This document shows, piece after piece, positions 32,370 to 44,886 of a stretch of 64,000 nucleotides of DNA; position 1 is the stretch's first letter, and every line of letters begins with the position of its first letter. The stretch spans positions 81,511,593 to 81,575,592 of the forward strand of contig OY726560.1 of assembly GCA_963383645.1 (NCBI GenBank), in the 5' to 3' direction. The position numbers and the translations under genes were made by a program. The notes beneath the pieces are model-generated. The model had not been told where the DNA came from. It did not search any database and saw only the letters and a program-made list of their open reading frames with translations. The stretch is from Muscardinus avellanarius (lineage: Eukaryota > Chordata > Mammalia > Rodentia > Gliridae).

Positions 32370-34960
32370 AAAATTATATCTCAATAATAACACTGAAAGT
32401 CAAAAGATTTAACTCACCAATTAAAAGACATAGACTGGCAATGCAGATTAAAAACACAATCCAAATATATGCTACTTACAAGAGACTCACCTTACAGCCA
32501 AAGATATTCATAGGCTAAAAGTAAAAGGATGGGAAAAGATATATCATGCCAAGAGAGACTGAAAACGAGCAGAAGTAGCAAAGCTGATATCTAATAAAAC
32601 AGACATTATGCTAAAACACATGAAAGGAGATGAAACAGGATACTTGTTATTAATAAAGGTAACAATCCAGCAAGAAAACCTAATGATAGTAAATGTTTAT
32701 GTCCCTAATGTGGGTGTACCCACATTTATAGAACAAACGCTTCTGGACACCAGGTCTCAAATAGATCCAAATACAATAATATAGGGAGATTTCAACACAC
32801 CACTCATGCCACTACATCAGTCTTCAAGGCAAAAGATACAACTCTTTAGAACTAAAGAAAACTATAGACCAGATGGACCTAATAGACATATACAGAATAT
32901 TTCAACCAACAACAGCTGAGTACACATTCTTCTCAGCTTCCCAAGGAACATTCCACAAAATAGATCACATCTTGGGCCACAAAACAATTACCATCAAATT
33001 CAAAAGATGTAATATAATTCCCTGCATCTTTTCAGATCACAATGGAATGAAAGTAGAAATCAATAACAGGAAGATCATAAAAATTATATAAATACATGGA
33101 GATTGATACACTCTTGAATGAGGAGTGAATAAGATCAGCAATGAGGGGAGAAATAAAAAAATTCTCAAAATTAAATAAAAATAGAGACAATACATACAAA
33201 AATCTATGGGACACTTTGAAGGCAATGTTAAGAGGAAAGTTTATAGCATTAAGTGCCCACATAAGAATAGAAAATCATCAAGTAAATAGCCTAATGACAG
33301 ATTTTAAGGACCTAGAAAAACAGCAACAGTCTAATTCCAAAGCCAGTAGAAGGCAGGAAATAATTAAAATTATAGCAAAATAAATGAAATAGAGAATTAA
33401 AAATCAGTGCAAAGGATTAAGAAAACAAAAAGCTGGTTCTTTGAAAATATTAGTAATATTGACAAACTGCTGCCAGCCTAACCAAAAGAAAGAGAGAATC
33501 AACTTAAATTATTAAAATTAGAAATGAAAAAGGAGACATCACCACACTGTAGAAATTCAAAGAATTATCAGAAACTATTATGGAAATTTGTACTCCAAGA
33601 AACTGGAAACATGGAAGAAATTTATAGATTTCTAAGCATATATAACCTAACTAAAGTAAACCAAGAGGACATAGAAGCTCAAACCAACAAATAGCAAGCA
33701 AAGAAATAGAAACAGTAATAAAAATTCTGCCATCAAAGAAAAGCCCAGGCCCATAATGGTTTCCCACTGAATTTTACAAAACTTTCAGATGAGAACTAAA
33801 CCCAATACTCCACAGCTTGTTCTGGGAAATTAAAAGAGATGAAATTATTTCAAACTCTTTCTATGAGACCACTATCACATATATACCAAAACCAAATAAA
33901 GATACCTCAAGAAAAGAAAATTACAGACCAATTTCTTTGATGAACATAGATGGAAAATTCTAAACAAAATACGAGCTATGTGCATTCAAAACCATACCAA
34001 GAAAATTGTACACCATGAAGAAATTGTTTTCCTCCCAGAAAAAAGCAAGGCTGGCTTAACATATGCAAATGAATACATGTTTTTCATCACATAAATAGAA
34101 CTGAGAACAGAAATCACATAATCATATCAATAGATGCTGAAAAAGCATTTGACAAAGTCCAATTCCCATTCATGTTAGAGACTCTGCAGAAAATTGGAAT
34201 AGAAGAAATCTATCTCAACATCATTAAGGCAATATACAATAAACCCAAAGCCAGCATCATACTGAATGGGGGGAAAAACATATGAATTCCCTCTAAAAAT
34301 CAGGAGCAAGACAAGGATGCCCTCTATCACCACTCCTTTTCAATATAGTCTTCAAGACTGTTTCCAGAGCAATAAGACAAAAGAATATAAAAAATATTCA
34401 AATAGGAAAAGGAGAATTAAAATTATCTTTGTTTGCAGATGACATGATTCTATATTTAGAAGGCCCAAAAAACTCAACCAAAAGACTACTGGAGCTGATT
34501 AACCAATTCAGCAAAGTAGTGGAATACAAAACCAACCTAAAGAACTAAGTAGCTTTTCTATGTGCCAACAATTAATCCATGAAGAAAGAAACGCAGAAAA
34601 TTTTTTATTTACAATAACCTCAAAACCAATAAAATACCCAGGAATAAACCTAATAAAAATGTAAAAGACCTCTACAATAAAAATTATAAACAAAGATAAA
34701 GATAAAGAAACAAACCTATACATTAATAGTCAATTGATCTTTAACAAAGGGGCCAAATTCATACGCTGGAGAAAAAACACCCTTTTCAACAAATAGTCCT
34801 GTGAGAACTGACTATTCATTTGTAGAAAGATGGAACTAAATTTTTTACCTCTCACTCTGCACAGAAATAAACTCAAGATAGATAAAAAACCATAGAAATC
34901 AGATCAGAGACTGTGAAGCTATTTGAGGAGGGCATAAGATCAACACTCTAATATATAGGC
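32370..34960 (+). pseudogene. L1-I ORF2 remnant (endonuclease and RT)
   Basis: The apurinic-type endonuclease region lies at about 32,370-33,080 (open piece 32,873-33,091 with SDHNGMKVEINN). The linker is at 33,100-33,480 and the reverse transcriptase at about 33,540-34,560. The RT catalytic site FADDMILYL is at about 34,432-34,458. Many stops and frameshifts. The protein would nick DNA and prime reverse transcription. Confidence 0.85.
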
Positions 34961-35477
34961 ACAGATAGTAACTTCCTCAACAAGACCTCCAAAGCACAAT
35001 AAATTAAAACAAGAATTAACAAGTGGGCTGGCATCAAATTAAAAAGTTTCTGCTCATCAAAGGAAATAATCAAGAATCTAAAGAGAAAGCCTACAGAATG
35101 GGAGATCTTTACCAGCTGTCCCTCTGATAGAGGGCTAATATCCAGAATATACAAAGAGCCTTAGACTTTCTACTAGCAAAACAAATAACCGAATCAAAAA
35201 ATGGACAACTGAATTGAATAGACACTTCACAAAAGGAGAGAAGAAAATGGCCAATAGATAAAAAATTTTCAACATCATTAATTATCAGGGACATGGAAAT
35301 TAAAACTACACTGCGATTCCATCTAACCCCAATCAGATTAGCAAGCATAAAGAAGTCAAATAACAATAAATATTGGTGAGGATGTGGGTAAATAGGATTT
35401 CTTTTACCCTGTTGGTGGGAGCACAAACTTGTTCAGCAGCTATGGAGATCAGTGTGGAGATTTCTTAGAAAACTGGG

Positions 35478-37560
35478 GACACCAGTGCCATCTTGCCTCA
35501 CAGCTTCGGACTCCAAAGATGAAAAGGAAAACAAAAGACCTGAAGTGAGCAGCTGCAGATCCATGGGTTGTAAGTCATCAGTTCTTCCTGTACAAATACC
35601 AGCTACAACTTCCAGTGGCTGAGCTGACCTCAAGGGATCCAGAGCCAAGCTTAACACCAGAAAAACACCCCTGCACCCCTCATGGCCAATGGTGCTGCAG
35701 TGGTGCCATCTTACTAGCGGCAGCTGAGCTCACTATGCCTGCCAGAGAGATCCAGACAAGTGCGCATCAAAATTGTAAGTAAAACTGTGGTCCCCACAGG
35801 AGAACTCCCATTAATGAGCCCTCAGGGACTCACACAGCCACCATAAGCTCTCTGGGTATGAGATTTTGTAGTTCTACCCAGTGTGGTAGTGGCGGCTGAG
35901 AGTACCACCCTCTCCAGGGATACAGAGTGGCTCTCAATAACACTGTAAGTAAAGTCACAATTTCATGAGAAATCACCCAGCCCACATGTCCAGGGTCTCC
36001 CACAGCCCCAATAAACTCCCTGGATCTGAGACTTTGTGTTACAACCCAGATTGGTGGGAGTAGAGTCTGCTATTGGACATAGCAGAGGCTCAGACAGACT
36101 CAGGCTCTGATCACTGAAAAGTGTGTGTGAGAGACCTATGCTTAACACTAGACCCAAATAGTAGGATTTCTGAGATCACTATAGACATCTCAATCATGGT
36201 GAAGGGGGAAAAGTGAGACCAGCTCAGATTTTGCTGTGGAGAACAAAGACTCCTCTGCTTACCTGCTGACACCTCTAAATTTCTACTACTAAGATTAATC
36301 AGAAGGATGGGAGGAAGATGGCAACCAAGTAAAGCAGCTTTTATCAACACTGATAACACTCGATCTCCATAGTGGCAAAAATAACACCTTACAGAGTCAG
36401 AAACTACTATCAATAGAGAAATAAAAGCTATAAACAAAAGAGACAAAAAAGGGAAGATTAGAATAATCTGAGAAGCAGCAAAGAAAGCGGCCCACCATGG
36501 CAGGGGCCACCGCGCCAAGGCCACCATGACTCACAGAATCCAGGGAGGATAAGGAGCTGAAGTGACCAGATGCAGTCCAGGTGGATGTAATTCAGCAGTT
36601 CTTTCAGCGTGAAAACGTGCTAAAAGTTTCAGCGGCTGAGCCCATCACCATCTCCAGGGATTCAGAGTGGAGCTCAAACCAGAAGGGAGATACGCCAGCC
36701 TTACTGCTGAGGGCAGGGCAGAGATGCCATATTGCTAACAAGCCAGTGAGTTAACTACACCCACAAACACCGGCGAAAGCACCAGTGGAGCACCAATACA
36801 ATCGTAAGTGAAAGGGCAGCCCCTACAGGAGAAATCCCAGAATTGCATCAGCAGGGACTCAACCAGCTTCGATAAACTCTTTGGATCTGAGTTCTTGTGG
36901 TTCAAGGCAGTGCAGGAATAGGGGTGGCAGAAATTGCTACACCCTACTCACAATTCCCTGAAGGAAAGCCCCCAGCCCAGTGGCCTTAGAGTCTGGTGCA
37001 GCTGTGACAAACTCCCTTGGTCTGAGACCTTGCAATACAACTCAGGGAAGGAGCGGTGGCAGCAGAAATAACTACACCCCCCACAGATCCAGAGCACAGG
37101 AAGTGAAGTCCTGGTAAATTGGAGAAGAACTCAAAGAAGATGGGAGTGGGATTTGCTGTTGATCATATCAGAAACCCAGACTGACTCAGGCTCAGACCAG
37201 TGGAAATTGTAGGGAGAATGTTATGCTTAACTCTAAACCCAATGAGCAGGATTGCTGGGAACACCACAGACATTCCAATTGTGGGGAACAGGGAGAAGTC
37301 AGAATAGTCCAGCCTGAGCTGTGTAGAACTGAGACACCTACATTGAGTTTGGTTTCAGAGGCATATGCTGCCAACAGAGGCAGGGAAAGACCTAGGCTCC
37401 AAGTCTGTGGAAAGTGTGGAGGGTGACCTTCACACAATATTAATTCCAACCCCACTGATATCATCCATCTGCATAGACTGAAAAGACTCAGAAAACCAGA
37501 CTCACAGATGGAAAGGTCACCATAGCAATTGGTATCTACATAGAGAGAGACTGCTGAATT
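35478..37560 (+). mobile_element. L1-II 5' UTR, two related units
   Basis: Unit one (35,478 to about 36,305) and unit two (from 'aggaagatggcaaccaag' at about 36,311 to 37,560) share blocks such as 'cctgaagtgagcagctgcag'-like and 'ctcagacagactcaggctct'-like sequence in the same order. Unit one lacks the usual 5' start and its last part. ORFs here are chance frames. Confidence 0.7.
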
Positions 37561-38039
37561 TTTTTGTGGTGTCGCATCAATTCATTGGAGAGATTGTTTG
37601 GGTTTTTCCATTCTTTTTTTTTTGTGTGTGTGTATACCTGATTGCTTTTTTGCTTTTTTTTGGAAGGGGTTTGTGGGTCTTTTGTTTTGTTTTTATGATT
37701 TTTGTTTTGCTGTGTTTGTTTTTTGTTGTTTCTTAACTCTCATACCAAATCCTCTCCCCAAGCTTCTTCCCTTGTACAAACCTACTCTCTCCCTCTCTTT
37801 CATCTATCTTTTCTCTTTTTTTAATCACTCCCTAGTCATGTATTGAATCCAGTTTGTATCACTATACCAGAAACTATACATTGGTTCCTAGAATTCTACT
37901 ACATTGATACTATCTCTAATCTCTAGTATATACTATTTTAACAAACTCATATAGTCATACTATTTGACCCTATCTGACATTACCCTATTCTTCCATTTAC
38001 TCTCTTTCTTCCTTCCTTACTCAACCTTCACTGTTGATC

Positions 38040-39058
38040 ACAACTTGCCCTTGGATATACCAGCTGACATCTAGAGACTGAAAGAAATCTACCAAAAGCA
38101 ACAGGTACAAACTTCTGAAGTCACAGGAAAGAGGAACAACAACAGAGCACTGAGCTCTCACAACTCCACAGTAGCAGAACCTGATACTACATAAATTCAG
38201 ATATTTCCAGAAGATCAAATCAGGAATGTAACTGTAGAAATAATTCAGGATTCTAGAAAAGAATTTAGAGAGAGTATGAAAGAAATAAAGGATGCAATCA
38301 CTGAAGTAAATGCATGAATTCAAACTATAAACAATCGATTAGACCACAGAAAGAATATAATCTTGCTACTAGAAGATGATCATTCCAAGTGTGAACGCAT
38401 AGTTCATAACAGAGAAAAAACAATTCATCAACAGGAATTGGACATTGAAGAAATATGGGCCTATCTTAAGAAAGCTAACCTCAGAATTATTGGCATAGAG
38501 GAGGGAAAAGAAGGTGAAAACAAAGGGATCAACAATCTCTTCAAAGAAATAATAGCAGAAAAATTTCCAAATATAGAGCACTAGGTTGATACACAGGTTC
38601 AGGAAATGTATAGAACTCCCTTTAGAATAGATCCGAGAAAAGGTTCCCCATGCCACATAATAGTCAAAATGACCAATGTAGAAGCCAAAGAGAAAATCTT
38701 AAAATAAAAATAAAATAAAAATAAAATAAAAATAAAAGGCCAAGTGACATTCAGAGGCAAACCAATTAGAATCACTTCAGACTTCCCAAACCAAGTCATG
38801 AAAGCCAGATGGGCCTGGAGGAACACATTCCAAACTCTGAAAGAAAACAACTTCCAGCCAAAAATTTCCTACCCAGCAAAACTATCTTTCAAATTAGATG
38901 GGGAAATAAGAAGCTTCCATAACAAACAGAAACTGAAGGAACTTATGTCTTCAAAACCAGCACTAGAGAAAATACTCAAAGAGATTAACTCCAAAGAAGA
39001 AATAAGTAATACATGCCAAACCCAGAAAAACAAGAACTTTGATCCAGCAGACAACTAA
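38040..39058 (+). pseudogene. L1-II ORF1
   Basis: L1 ORF1p-like coding sequence. 38,363-38,584 is the coiled-coil part. A stop follows, then an (AAAAT)n insertion at about 38,700-38,737, then a 104-residue frame 38,744-39,058 with RITSDFPNQVMKARWAW, QPKISYPAKLS and the terminal PADN. The C-terminal half is very similar to the HAL1 ORF1 frames at 16.4, 18.5 and 63.3 kb. Not translatable as one protein. Confidence 0.82.
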
Positions 39059-39099
39059 GCAAAAAAGAACAGTCTTTCAAACAGAAACAAAATATTAAC

Positions 39100-39290
39100 A
39101 TGTTAGGAATTAAAAATCATCTCTCAATAATCACACTGAATGTAAATGGCCTCAATTCCCCAATAAAAAGACATAAAGTGGCAAAATGGATTAAAAAACA
39201 GAACCCATCTATCTGCTGTTTGCAAGAAACATACCTTACAAGTAATGACAGAAACAAACTTAAGGTAAAGGGATGGATATCCTGTTTCCA
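39100..39290 (+). pseudogene. First ORF2 start of L1-II (truncated)
   Basis: The frame 39,100-39,309 starts MLGIKNHLSIITLNVNGLNS, with WIKKQNPSICCLQETYLT: the N-terminal L1 endonuclease with the catalytic Glu of the LQET motif. It breaks off at about 39,281 in a SINE fragment. Confidence 0.82.
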
Positions 39291-39385
39291 AATTAAAAAA
39301 ACCCTATAAAATAGGTCTGGGAGTGTAGCCCAGACGTAGAAAGGCTTCCAGGAATCCCAGTACCACCCCCCCCCCCAAAAAAAGA
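39281..39385 (+). mobile_element. SINE 3' fragment between two L1 segments
   Basis: 'cctgtttccaaatt' to 'cttccaggaatcccagtacc', then C- and A-runs. The head is missing. It lies exactly where the L1-II ORF2 sequence restarts. Confidence 0.82.
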
Positions 39386-40255
39386 AATAAGCCATAAAGA
39401 AGAAAAAAGAAACAATTTTAGAACCAGAGAATAGATGAAGATGATTAGTGGGGCATCTGAGTAAAGAAGAAATAACATTATACCAAACAGAAGATACAAC
39501 ACAAAATGACAGGAAACAAAGACATATTTAAAAAATAAGTCTGAATGTCAAAGGACTTAACTCACCAATCAAAAGACAGAGTGGCAATGTGGATTAAAAA
39601 ACATAACCCAAATACATGCTGTTTGCCAGAAACTCACCTTATAGCCAAATACATTCAAAACTTGAAAGGATGGAAAAAGACATATGGTAATGGAGACCAA
39701 AAATGGGCAGAGGTAGCAATGCTGATATCCAACAAAACAGACTTCAAGCTAAAACACATCAGAAGAGACAAAGTAGGGCACTTCCTTTTATTAAAAGGAA
39801 CACTCCACCAAGAAGGTATAATGATAGTAAATGTTCATGCTACAAATGTGGTTGCATCCACATTTGTAAAATAAACCCTCCAGGACATCGGATGTCAAAT
39901 AGACCCAAAAACAGTAATATTGGGAGACTTCAACACACCTCTCACACCACTGGATCAATCTTCAAGGCAAAAGGTGTATAAAGACTCTTCAGAACTAAAC
40001 AAAATTGTAAACCAAATGGACCTATTAGACAAATACATAATATTTCCATTAGGAACAACAGAATACACATTCTTCTCAGCATTCCATGGAACCTTCTCCA
40101 AAATATATCAAATCCTGGGCCACAAAGCAATCACCAGCAAATTCAAAACATGTCATATAATTCCCTGCATTTTTTCAGACCATAATGGAATGAAAGTAGA
40201 AATCAACAACAGACACCCAAAATAAACTATTTAAATACATGGAGAGTGAAGGAAT
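39386..40255 (+). pseudogene. Second ORF2 start and endonuclease of L1-II
   Basis: Restarts in the ORF1/ORF2 spacer ('ataagccataaagaag', as in L1-I at about 32,245) and runs through the endonuclease domain. Open pieces are 39,545-39,874 (WIKKHNPNTCCLPETH, with the catalytic motif changed from LQET-type to LPET) and 39,920-40,225 (GDFNTPLTPLDQ, FSDHNGMKVEINN). It ends at 'aaatacatggagagtgaagg', then jumps to a post-RT position. Confidence 0.8.
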
Positions 40256-41350
40256 TTTATATGGAGAAAAAAACAATCCAGAATAGCCAAAGCAATTCTC
40301 CTCAACAAAAACCATGCCAGAGGAATCACAATCCCGGACTTCAAATTATACTATAGAGCAATAGTAGTAAAAACAGCATGGTACTGGCACAACAACAGGC
40401 ATACTGACCAGTGGAACAGAATAGAAGATACAGAAATAAACCCACATACGTATAGTCAATTAATCTTTGACAAAGGGGCCAAACTCATAAGCTGGAAAAA
40501 AGACGGCCTTTTCAACAAATGGTGCTGGGAGAACTGGCTATCTATTTGTAGAAAGATGGAACTAAATCCTCACCATGCACAGGAATCAACTTGAGATGGA
40601 TCAAAGACTTAGAAATTAGACTAGAGATTGTGAAGTTGTTAGAGGAGGGCATAGGCTCAACACTACAACATATAGGAGCAGGCAGTAACTTTATCAACAA
40701 GACCTCCAAAGCACAGGAGATTAAAACAAGAATTAACAAGTGGGATGGAATCAAACTAAAAAGTTTCTTCTCATCAAAATAAACCACCATACATGTATGT
40801 CCACACAAGTTTTTACCCCAATATTATGTATGAATACAATGCATCAATAAAATAAATTAAAAAAATTAGCAACTTAAAGAAAGAGAAATCACCAAGAACC
40901 TAAAGAGAAAGCCCACAGAATGGGAGAATGTCTTTACCAGCCACCACTCAGATAGAGGTAGAATATCCAGAATATACAAAGAGCTCAAAAGACTCTACAC
41001 TAGCAAAACAAATAACCCAATCAAGTAATGGGCAACTGAACTGAATAGACACTTCACAAAAGAAGAGATAGAATTGGCCAATAGATACATGAACAAATGT
41101 ACAACATCACTAACCATCAGGGAGATGAAAATCAAAACTATGCTGAGAAGCCAGCCATGGTGGGGCACCCTTGTAATCCCTGCGCTTGGTAGGCTGAGAC
41201 AGGAGGATCGCACAGGTTCAAAGCCAGCCTCAGCCACTGAGTGAGGCTTCAGCAACTTAGTGAGACCCTGTTTCCAAATAAAGTATAAGATAGGTCTGGG
41301 AGTATAGCCTGGAGGTAGAAAAGCCTTTGGGTTCCACCTCCAGTACCACA

Positions 41351-41383
<33 letters not shown>

Positions 41384-42175
41384 CTACACTGAGATTCAAT
41401 CTAACCCCAATCAGAGTGGCAAGGATAAAGAAATCAAATAACAACAAATGCTGGTGAGGATGTGGGGAAAGATAAACACTTTTATACTGTTGGTGGGAGT
41501 GCAAACTTGTTCAGCTGCTATGGAGAACAGTGTAGAGATTCCTTAAAAAATTGGGAATAGATCCACCATATGATCCAGCTATACCACTTCTGGATATTTG
41601 TCCAAAAGTGTTGAAATCAGAAAACTACAGTAACATATGCATACCCATGTTCATAGCAGCACAATTTGTAATAGCCAAAATATGGCCAACCTAGGTCTCC
41701 ATCAATAGATGATTGGATTACAAAATTATGGGAAATACACACAATAGAATTATATTCAGCTATAAAGAAGAACACAATCATGTCAATCGCAAGAAGATGG
41801 AAATATCTGGAGAACATTATGTTAAGTGAGATCAGCCAAGCACAGAAAGAGAAGGGACATATATTTTCTCTAATATGCCCAAATTAGGGAGCATTGGGGA
41901 TACCAAAGGGACTCCAGATAATGGAGGTGAAATCTCAGCAAAGCTAGAATGGAAGGATAGGAGAGGTAGAAGGCTGAGGTTGATTCATGGAGGAGCTACA
42001 TCCAAATATGTGTAAAAGTAAGAATATAGTATGGTTAACCTGGACAGTAACTGTTGGGAGAGGGGAAGGATAGCAGAGGGGTGGGGGAGAGGGCACCAAA
42101 TACAGTCTAAATATATATCATTTCCAATATGTTCCACATATAAATAAAACAAAATGTAAGAAAATGAAAACTGGG
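40256..42175 (+). mobile_element. L1-II ORF2 C-terminus and 3' UTR
   Basis: Begins at 'aatccagaatagccaaagc', downstream of the missing reverse transcriptase, and continues through the C-terminal domain to about 41,600 and the 3' UTR to the A-rich end. An apparent short L1 3'-end insert lies at about 40,783-40,885 and a SINE at 41,151-41,383. Confidence 0.8.
41151..41383 (+). mobile_element. B1-dID type SINE in L1-II
   Basis: Flanked by 'aaactatgctgaga' / 'aaactacactgaga' target duplications; ends with (CA)n and a long A-run. Confidence 0.9.
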
Positions 42176-42870
42176 AATGGATCTACCATACAACCTGGCT
42201 ATACCACTCCTCGGTATTTTTCCAAAGGGGTTGAAATCAGAGAACTACAGTAACATATGCATACCTATCTTCATAGAAGCACAATTCACAAAAGCCAAAC
42301 CATGAAACCAACCTAGGTGTCCATCAATAGACAAGTGGATTACAAAATTATGGGAAATATACACAATGGAATTCTACTCAGCAATAAAGAAGAACAAAAC
42401 TATATTTTTTTGTAAGAAGATGGTAAGACCTGGAGAACATTATGTTAAGTGAGATTAGCCAAGCACAGAAAGACAACGGACATATATTTTCTCGAATATG
42501 CTCAAGCTAAGGAGTATTTGGGATATCAGAGGGACTCCATAAAATGGAGAAGAAACCTCAGTGAAGCCAGGGAAGAATGGTAGGGGAGGAAAAGGACTGA
42601 GGTTCATTAATGGAAATGCTACTTGCAACTATATGTATACATGTGAATAAAACATTGTTAACCCAGTCACTCCTACTGGGAGGGAGGAAAATAGGAAGGG
42701 GAGGGCACCAAGTACTGTGTGAATATATGCCGCTGTCAACATGACCTACATTATATGAGACTATGATACACCAATAAAAATATATAGAAATAATTGTAAG
42801 ATAAGGCATAACTGTAACAATCTGTGTGTCTAACAAAATTAAAATGCATAAATTAAAAAAAGAAGTTGCC
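42176..42870 (+). mobile_element. L1-I, 3' part
   Basis: Resumes exactly at 'gaaaactggg' where L1-I stopped at 35,477, then 3' UTR to 'gatacaccaataaaaatat' at about 42,785 and an A-rich trailing segment. Confidence 0.88.
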
Positions 42871-42874
42871 TTCT

Positions 42875-43395
42875 TAGGATTGTGGAGTTTTTTCAAGATC
42901 TAAGAGAGATAGCGACAAAGACCAATAAAGCTCCTCAGATTGGCTGGATTTGTTGGACCTTACTAAGCACCTGATCATTGGTCACAACCCAGGATTCATT
43001 GGACAGATCAAGATTGTTATATGTGAATCTCTATAAAGGGCTAAGTCCTCTTTGTAATTCAGTTTCTATTTTTTTAACCTTAATAAGACTTTTAATTAAG
43101 CCTTCATGAGGCTTTTAGCTCTTAAAGCATCGAGTATTTCTGAGAACTTTCACACATCCTCTGTTTTCAAGCTGGTCTTTCCATTATGACCTGACTTCTT
43201 AGTATTACTGGAAATTCATGGTGTCTTGCATTATATCTAAGGAAATTATCCAGAGTTTGAAACCATAAGCGAAGGAGAAATTATTCTCACCTTTGGGGCA
43301 TTGGTTCACAGATTATCTTGGAAAAATTATGTGTGAGAACCTGTTTTGTTGAACTGTTTGATTCTTTTTATCAGGAGAACTCACTCTTCACTGTA
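42875..43395. other. Unassigned, possibly LTR-like
   Basis: 'ctctataaagggctaagtcc' at about 43,030 looks TATA-like, with 'attggt' boxes upstream. No termini or duplications found, so identity is open. Confidence 0.3.
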
Positions 43396-43412
43396 GTTCT
43401 ATCCCCCACAGT

Positions 43413-43835
43413 TTTTGGCACTGGGTATTAGACTCAGGGACATTCTACCTCCAAGATACACCCCTAGCCCTATTCTTCTTCTTCTTTTTTTTTTTTTTTT
43501 TGGTGGTACTGGGGTTTCTGGAAGCCCTTCTACCTCCGGGCTACACTCCCAGACCTATTTTATAGGGTTTTTAAAATTTGGAAACAGGGTCTCTTAAGCC
43601 AGCGCAGCTGGCTTCGAACCTGCGCGATCCTCCTGTCTCCGCCTCCCAAACACGGGGATTACAAGCGTAAGCCACCACGCCCGGCGTCACACCCCTAGCC
43701 CTATTCTATATTTTATTTTGAAACAGTCTTGATAAGTTGCTGAGGCTGGCCTTGAGCCTATGATTCTCCTGTCTTAGCCTCCCAAGTACTGGGATTATAG
43801 ATATGCATCATAATGCCTGGCATTATTTACTTTTC
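43413..43835 (-). mobile_element. SINE split by a younger SINE
   Basis: The outer reverse SINE lies at 43,413-43,476 and 43,689-43,835. The inner reverse SINE (43,477-43,688) has a 19-bp target duplication, acacccctagccctattct, at 43,458-43,476 and 43,689-43,707. Confidence 0.93.
43477..43688 (-). mobile_element. B1-dID type SINE (inner, young)
   Basis: T-run, 'tggtggtactggggtttctg' to 'ccaccacgcccggc'. Very similar to the copies at 27.5 and 45.9 kb. Confidence 0.95.
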
Positions 43836-43836
43836 T

Positions 43837-43990
43837 TTTTCGCGGTACTGGGGATGGAACCCAGGGTCATTCCACCGCTGAGATACACGCCCAGCCCTAT
43901 TTTTCATTCTTTATTTTGAAACAGTCTCACTGAGTTGCAAAGGGCCTCACTAAGTAGTTGAGGTTGTCTGTGAACCGTGATCTGTTCTCT
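43837..43990 (-). mobile_element. B1-dID type SINE, head missing
   Basis: 'cggtactggggatggaaccc' to 'gttgtctgtgaaccgtgatc'. Confidence 0.85.
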
Positions 43991-44254
43991 GCTGAGATTT
44001 TCTCTCTGAGAAAACAAACACACATTCCTCTGTGTTCTAGAGCATAGTCCTAGTAGCTGCTTTAAACTCTTTGTCTACTAATTCCAACCTTTGGATCATC
44101 TCAGAATTGCTATCTGTTGATTGTCTTTTACTTTAAGTATGGGTCATGTGTGTCTTTGTATGTCACACAATTCTTTGTTCATTTTTTTTGTATGTCAAAT
44201 AATTTTGGAATGCATCCTGAATATTGAGTGTGGTATGGAAATGAGAGAAAACAG

Positions 44255-44256
44255 GA

Positions 44257-44303
<47 letters not shown>

Positions 44304-44308
44304 GATAC
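44255..44308. repeat. (GAT)n microsatellite
   Basis: About 17 GAT units with one GGT interruption. The ORF across it is a poly-Asp artefact. Confidence 0.97.
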
Positions 44309-44309
44309 C

Positions 44310-44660
44310 TACCCTTTAATGAGTGCATTGCACTTCTTTTTGTTCATCATCATAGCAAACTTGTATAGAATATATTATAATTCCTATTTTGCAGTAAAAA
44401 AAAAACCCCTACAACTTGCACAATTTAAATGTCCTTTTTAAGGTCATAAATCTCAGAAATAATGGATCCACTTTCCAAGTTGCAGTGAGATCAGATGAAC
44501 CATTTTGACTCTTTAAGAAAAATTAGAGTTTTCTGGCAATAGGGATATTTATGTCCACAGATTCAATATCTTAGTGCAGTTGATGTCACTCAGTAAGGAC
44601 CTTTGGCTTCTATTTTTCAAAAGCCCTATCTAGGCTCCACACTGACTGGCTCTTTTTAAT
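44310..44660. other. Unassigned, with possible MIR remnant
   Basis: 44,340-44,460 has a faint reverse-MIR order ('cctattttgcagta...aaggtcataaatc'). The rest is unrecognised. Confidence 0.3.
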
Positions 44661-44671
44661 CCAATTAATTT

Positions 44672-44876
44672 TTTTGCAGTACTAGGAATGGAACCCAGGG
44701 ACATTCTGCTTCTGAGCTACACACCCAGCTCTATTTTTAATTCTTTATTTTGAAACAGGGTCTCACTGGATGCAAAGGGCCTCACTAAGTAGCTGAGGCT
44801 GGTTGTAAACCTTGACCCTCCAGTCTCAGCCTCTCAAATGCTGGGATTACAAGCATGAGCCACCATGCCCATCTCC
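44672..44876 (-). mobile_element. B1-dID type SINE
   Basis: 'cagtactaggaatggaacc' to 'gccaccatgcccatc', with 'ccaattaatttttttgc' / 'ccaatttatttttttgc' at the edges. Confidence 0.88.
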
Positions 44877-44886
44877 AATTTATTTT

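Larger units (their letters stand above)
31330..35477 (+). mobile_element. L1-I, 5' part (host of L1-II)
   Basis: A plus-strand L1. ORF1 runs about 31,500-32,220, ORF2 about 32,370-34,960, with the C-terminal region continuing to 35,477 at 'gaaaactggg'. It is interrupted there by L1-II and resumes at 42,176. All ORFs carry stops. The 5' limit is not clear. Confidence 0.85.
35478..42175 (+). mobile_element. L1-II inserted in L1-I, internally rearranged
   Basis: Flanked by gaaaactggg at 35,468-35,477 and 42,176-42,185, which is also where L1-I breaks and resumes. It contains two 5' UTR-like units, an ORF1, an ORF2 start, a SINE shard, then a second ORF1-end/ORF2-start and endonuclease region, a deletion of the reverse transcriptase (junction near 40,255), the ORF2 C-terminus, a 3' UTR and an A-rich end at about 42,145-42,175. 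Inactive. Confidence 0.83.

Noticed and set aside
40995..41504. 169-codon minus-strand ORF, the longest in the window
   Set aside because: Antisense to L1 ORF2 and a SINE; frame kept open by a poly-Phe run.
44121..44441. Asp-rich ORF
   Set aside because: Produced by the (GAT)n microsatellite.
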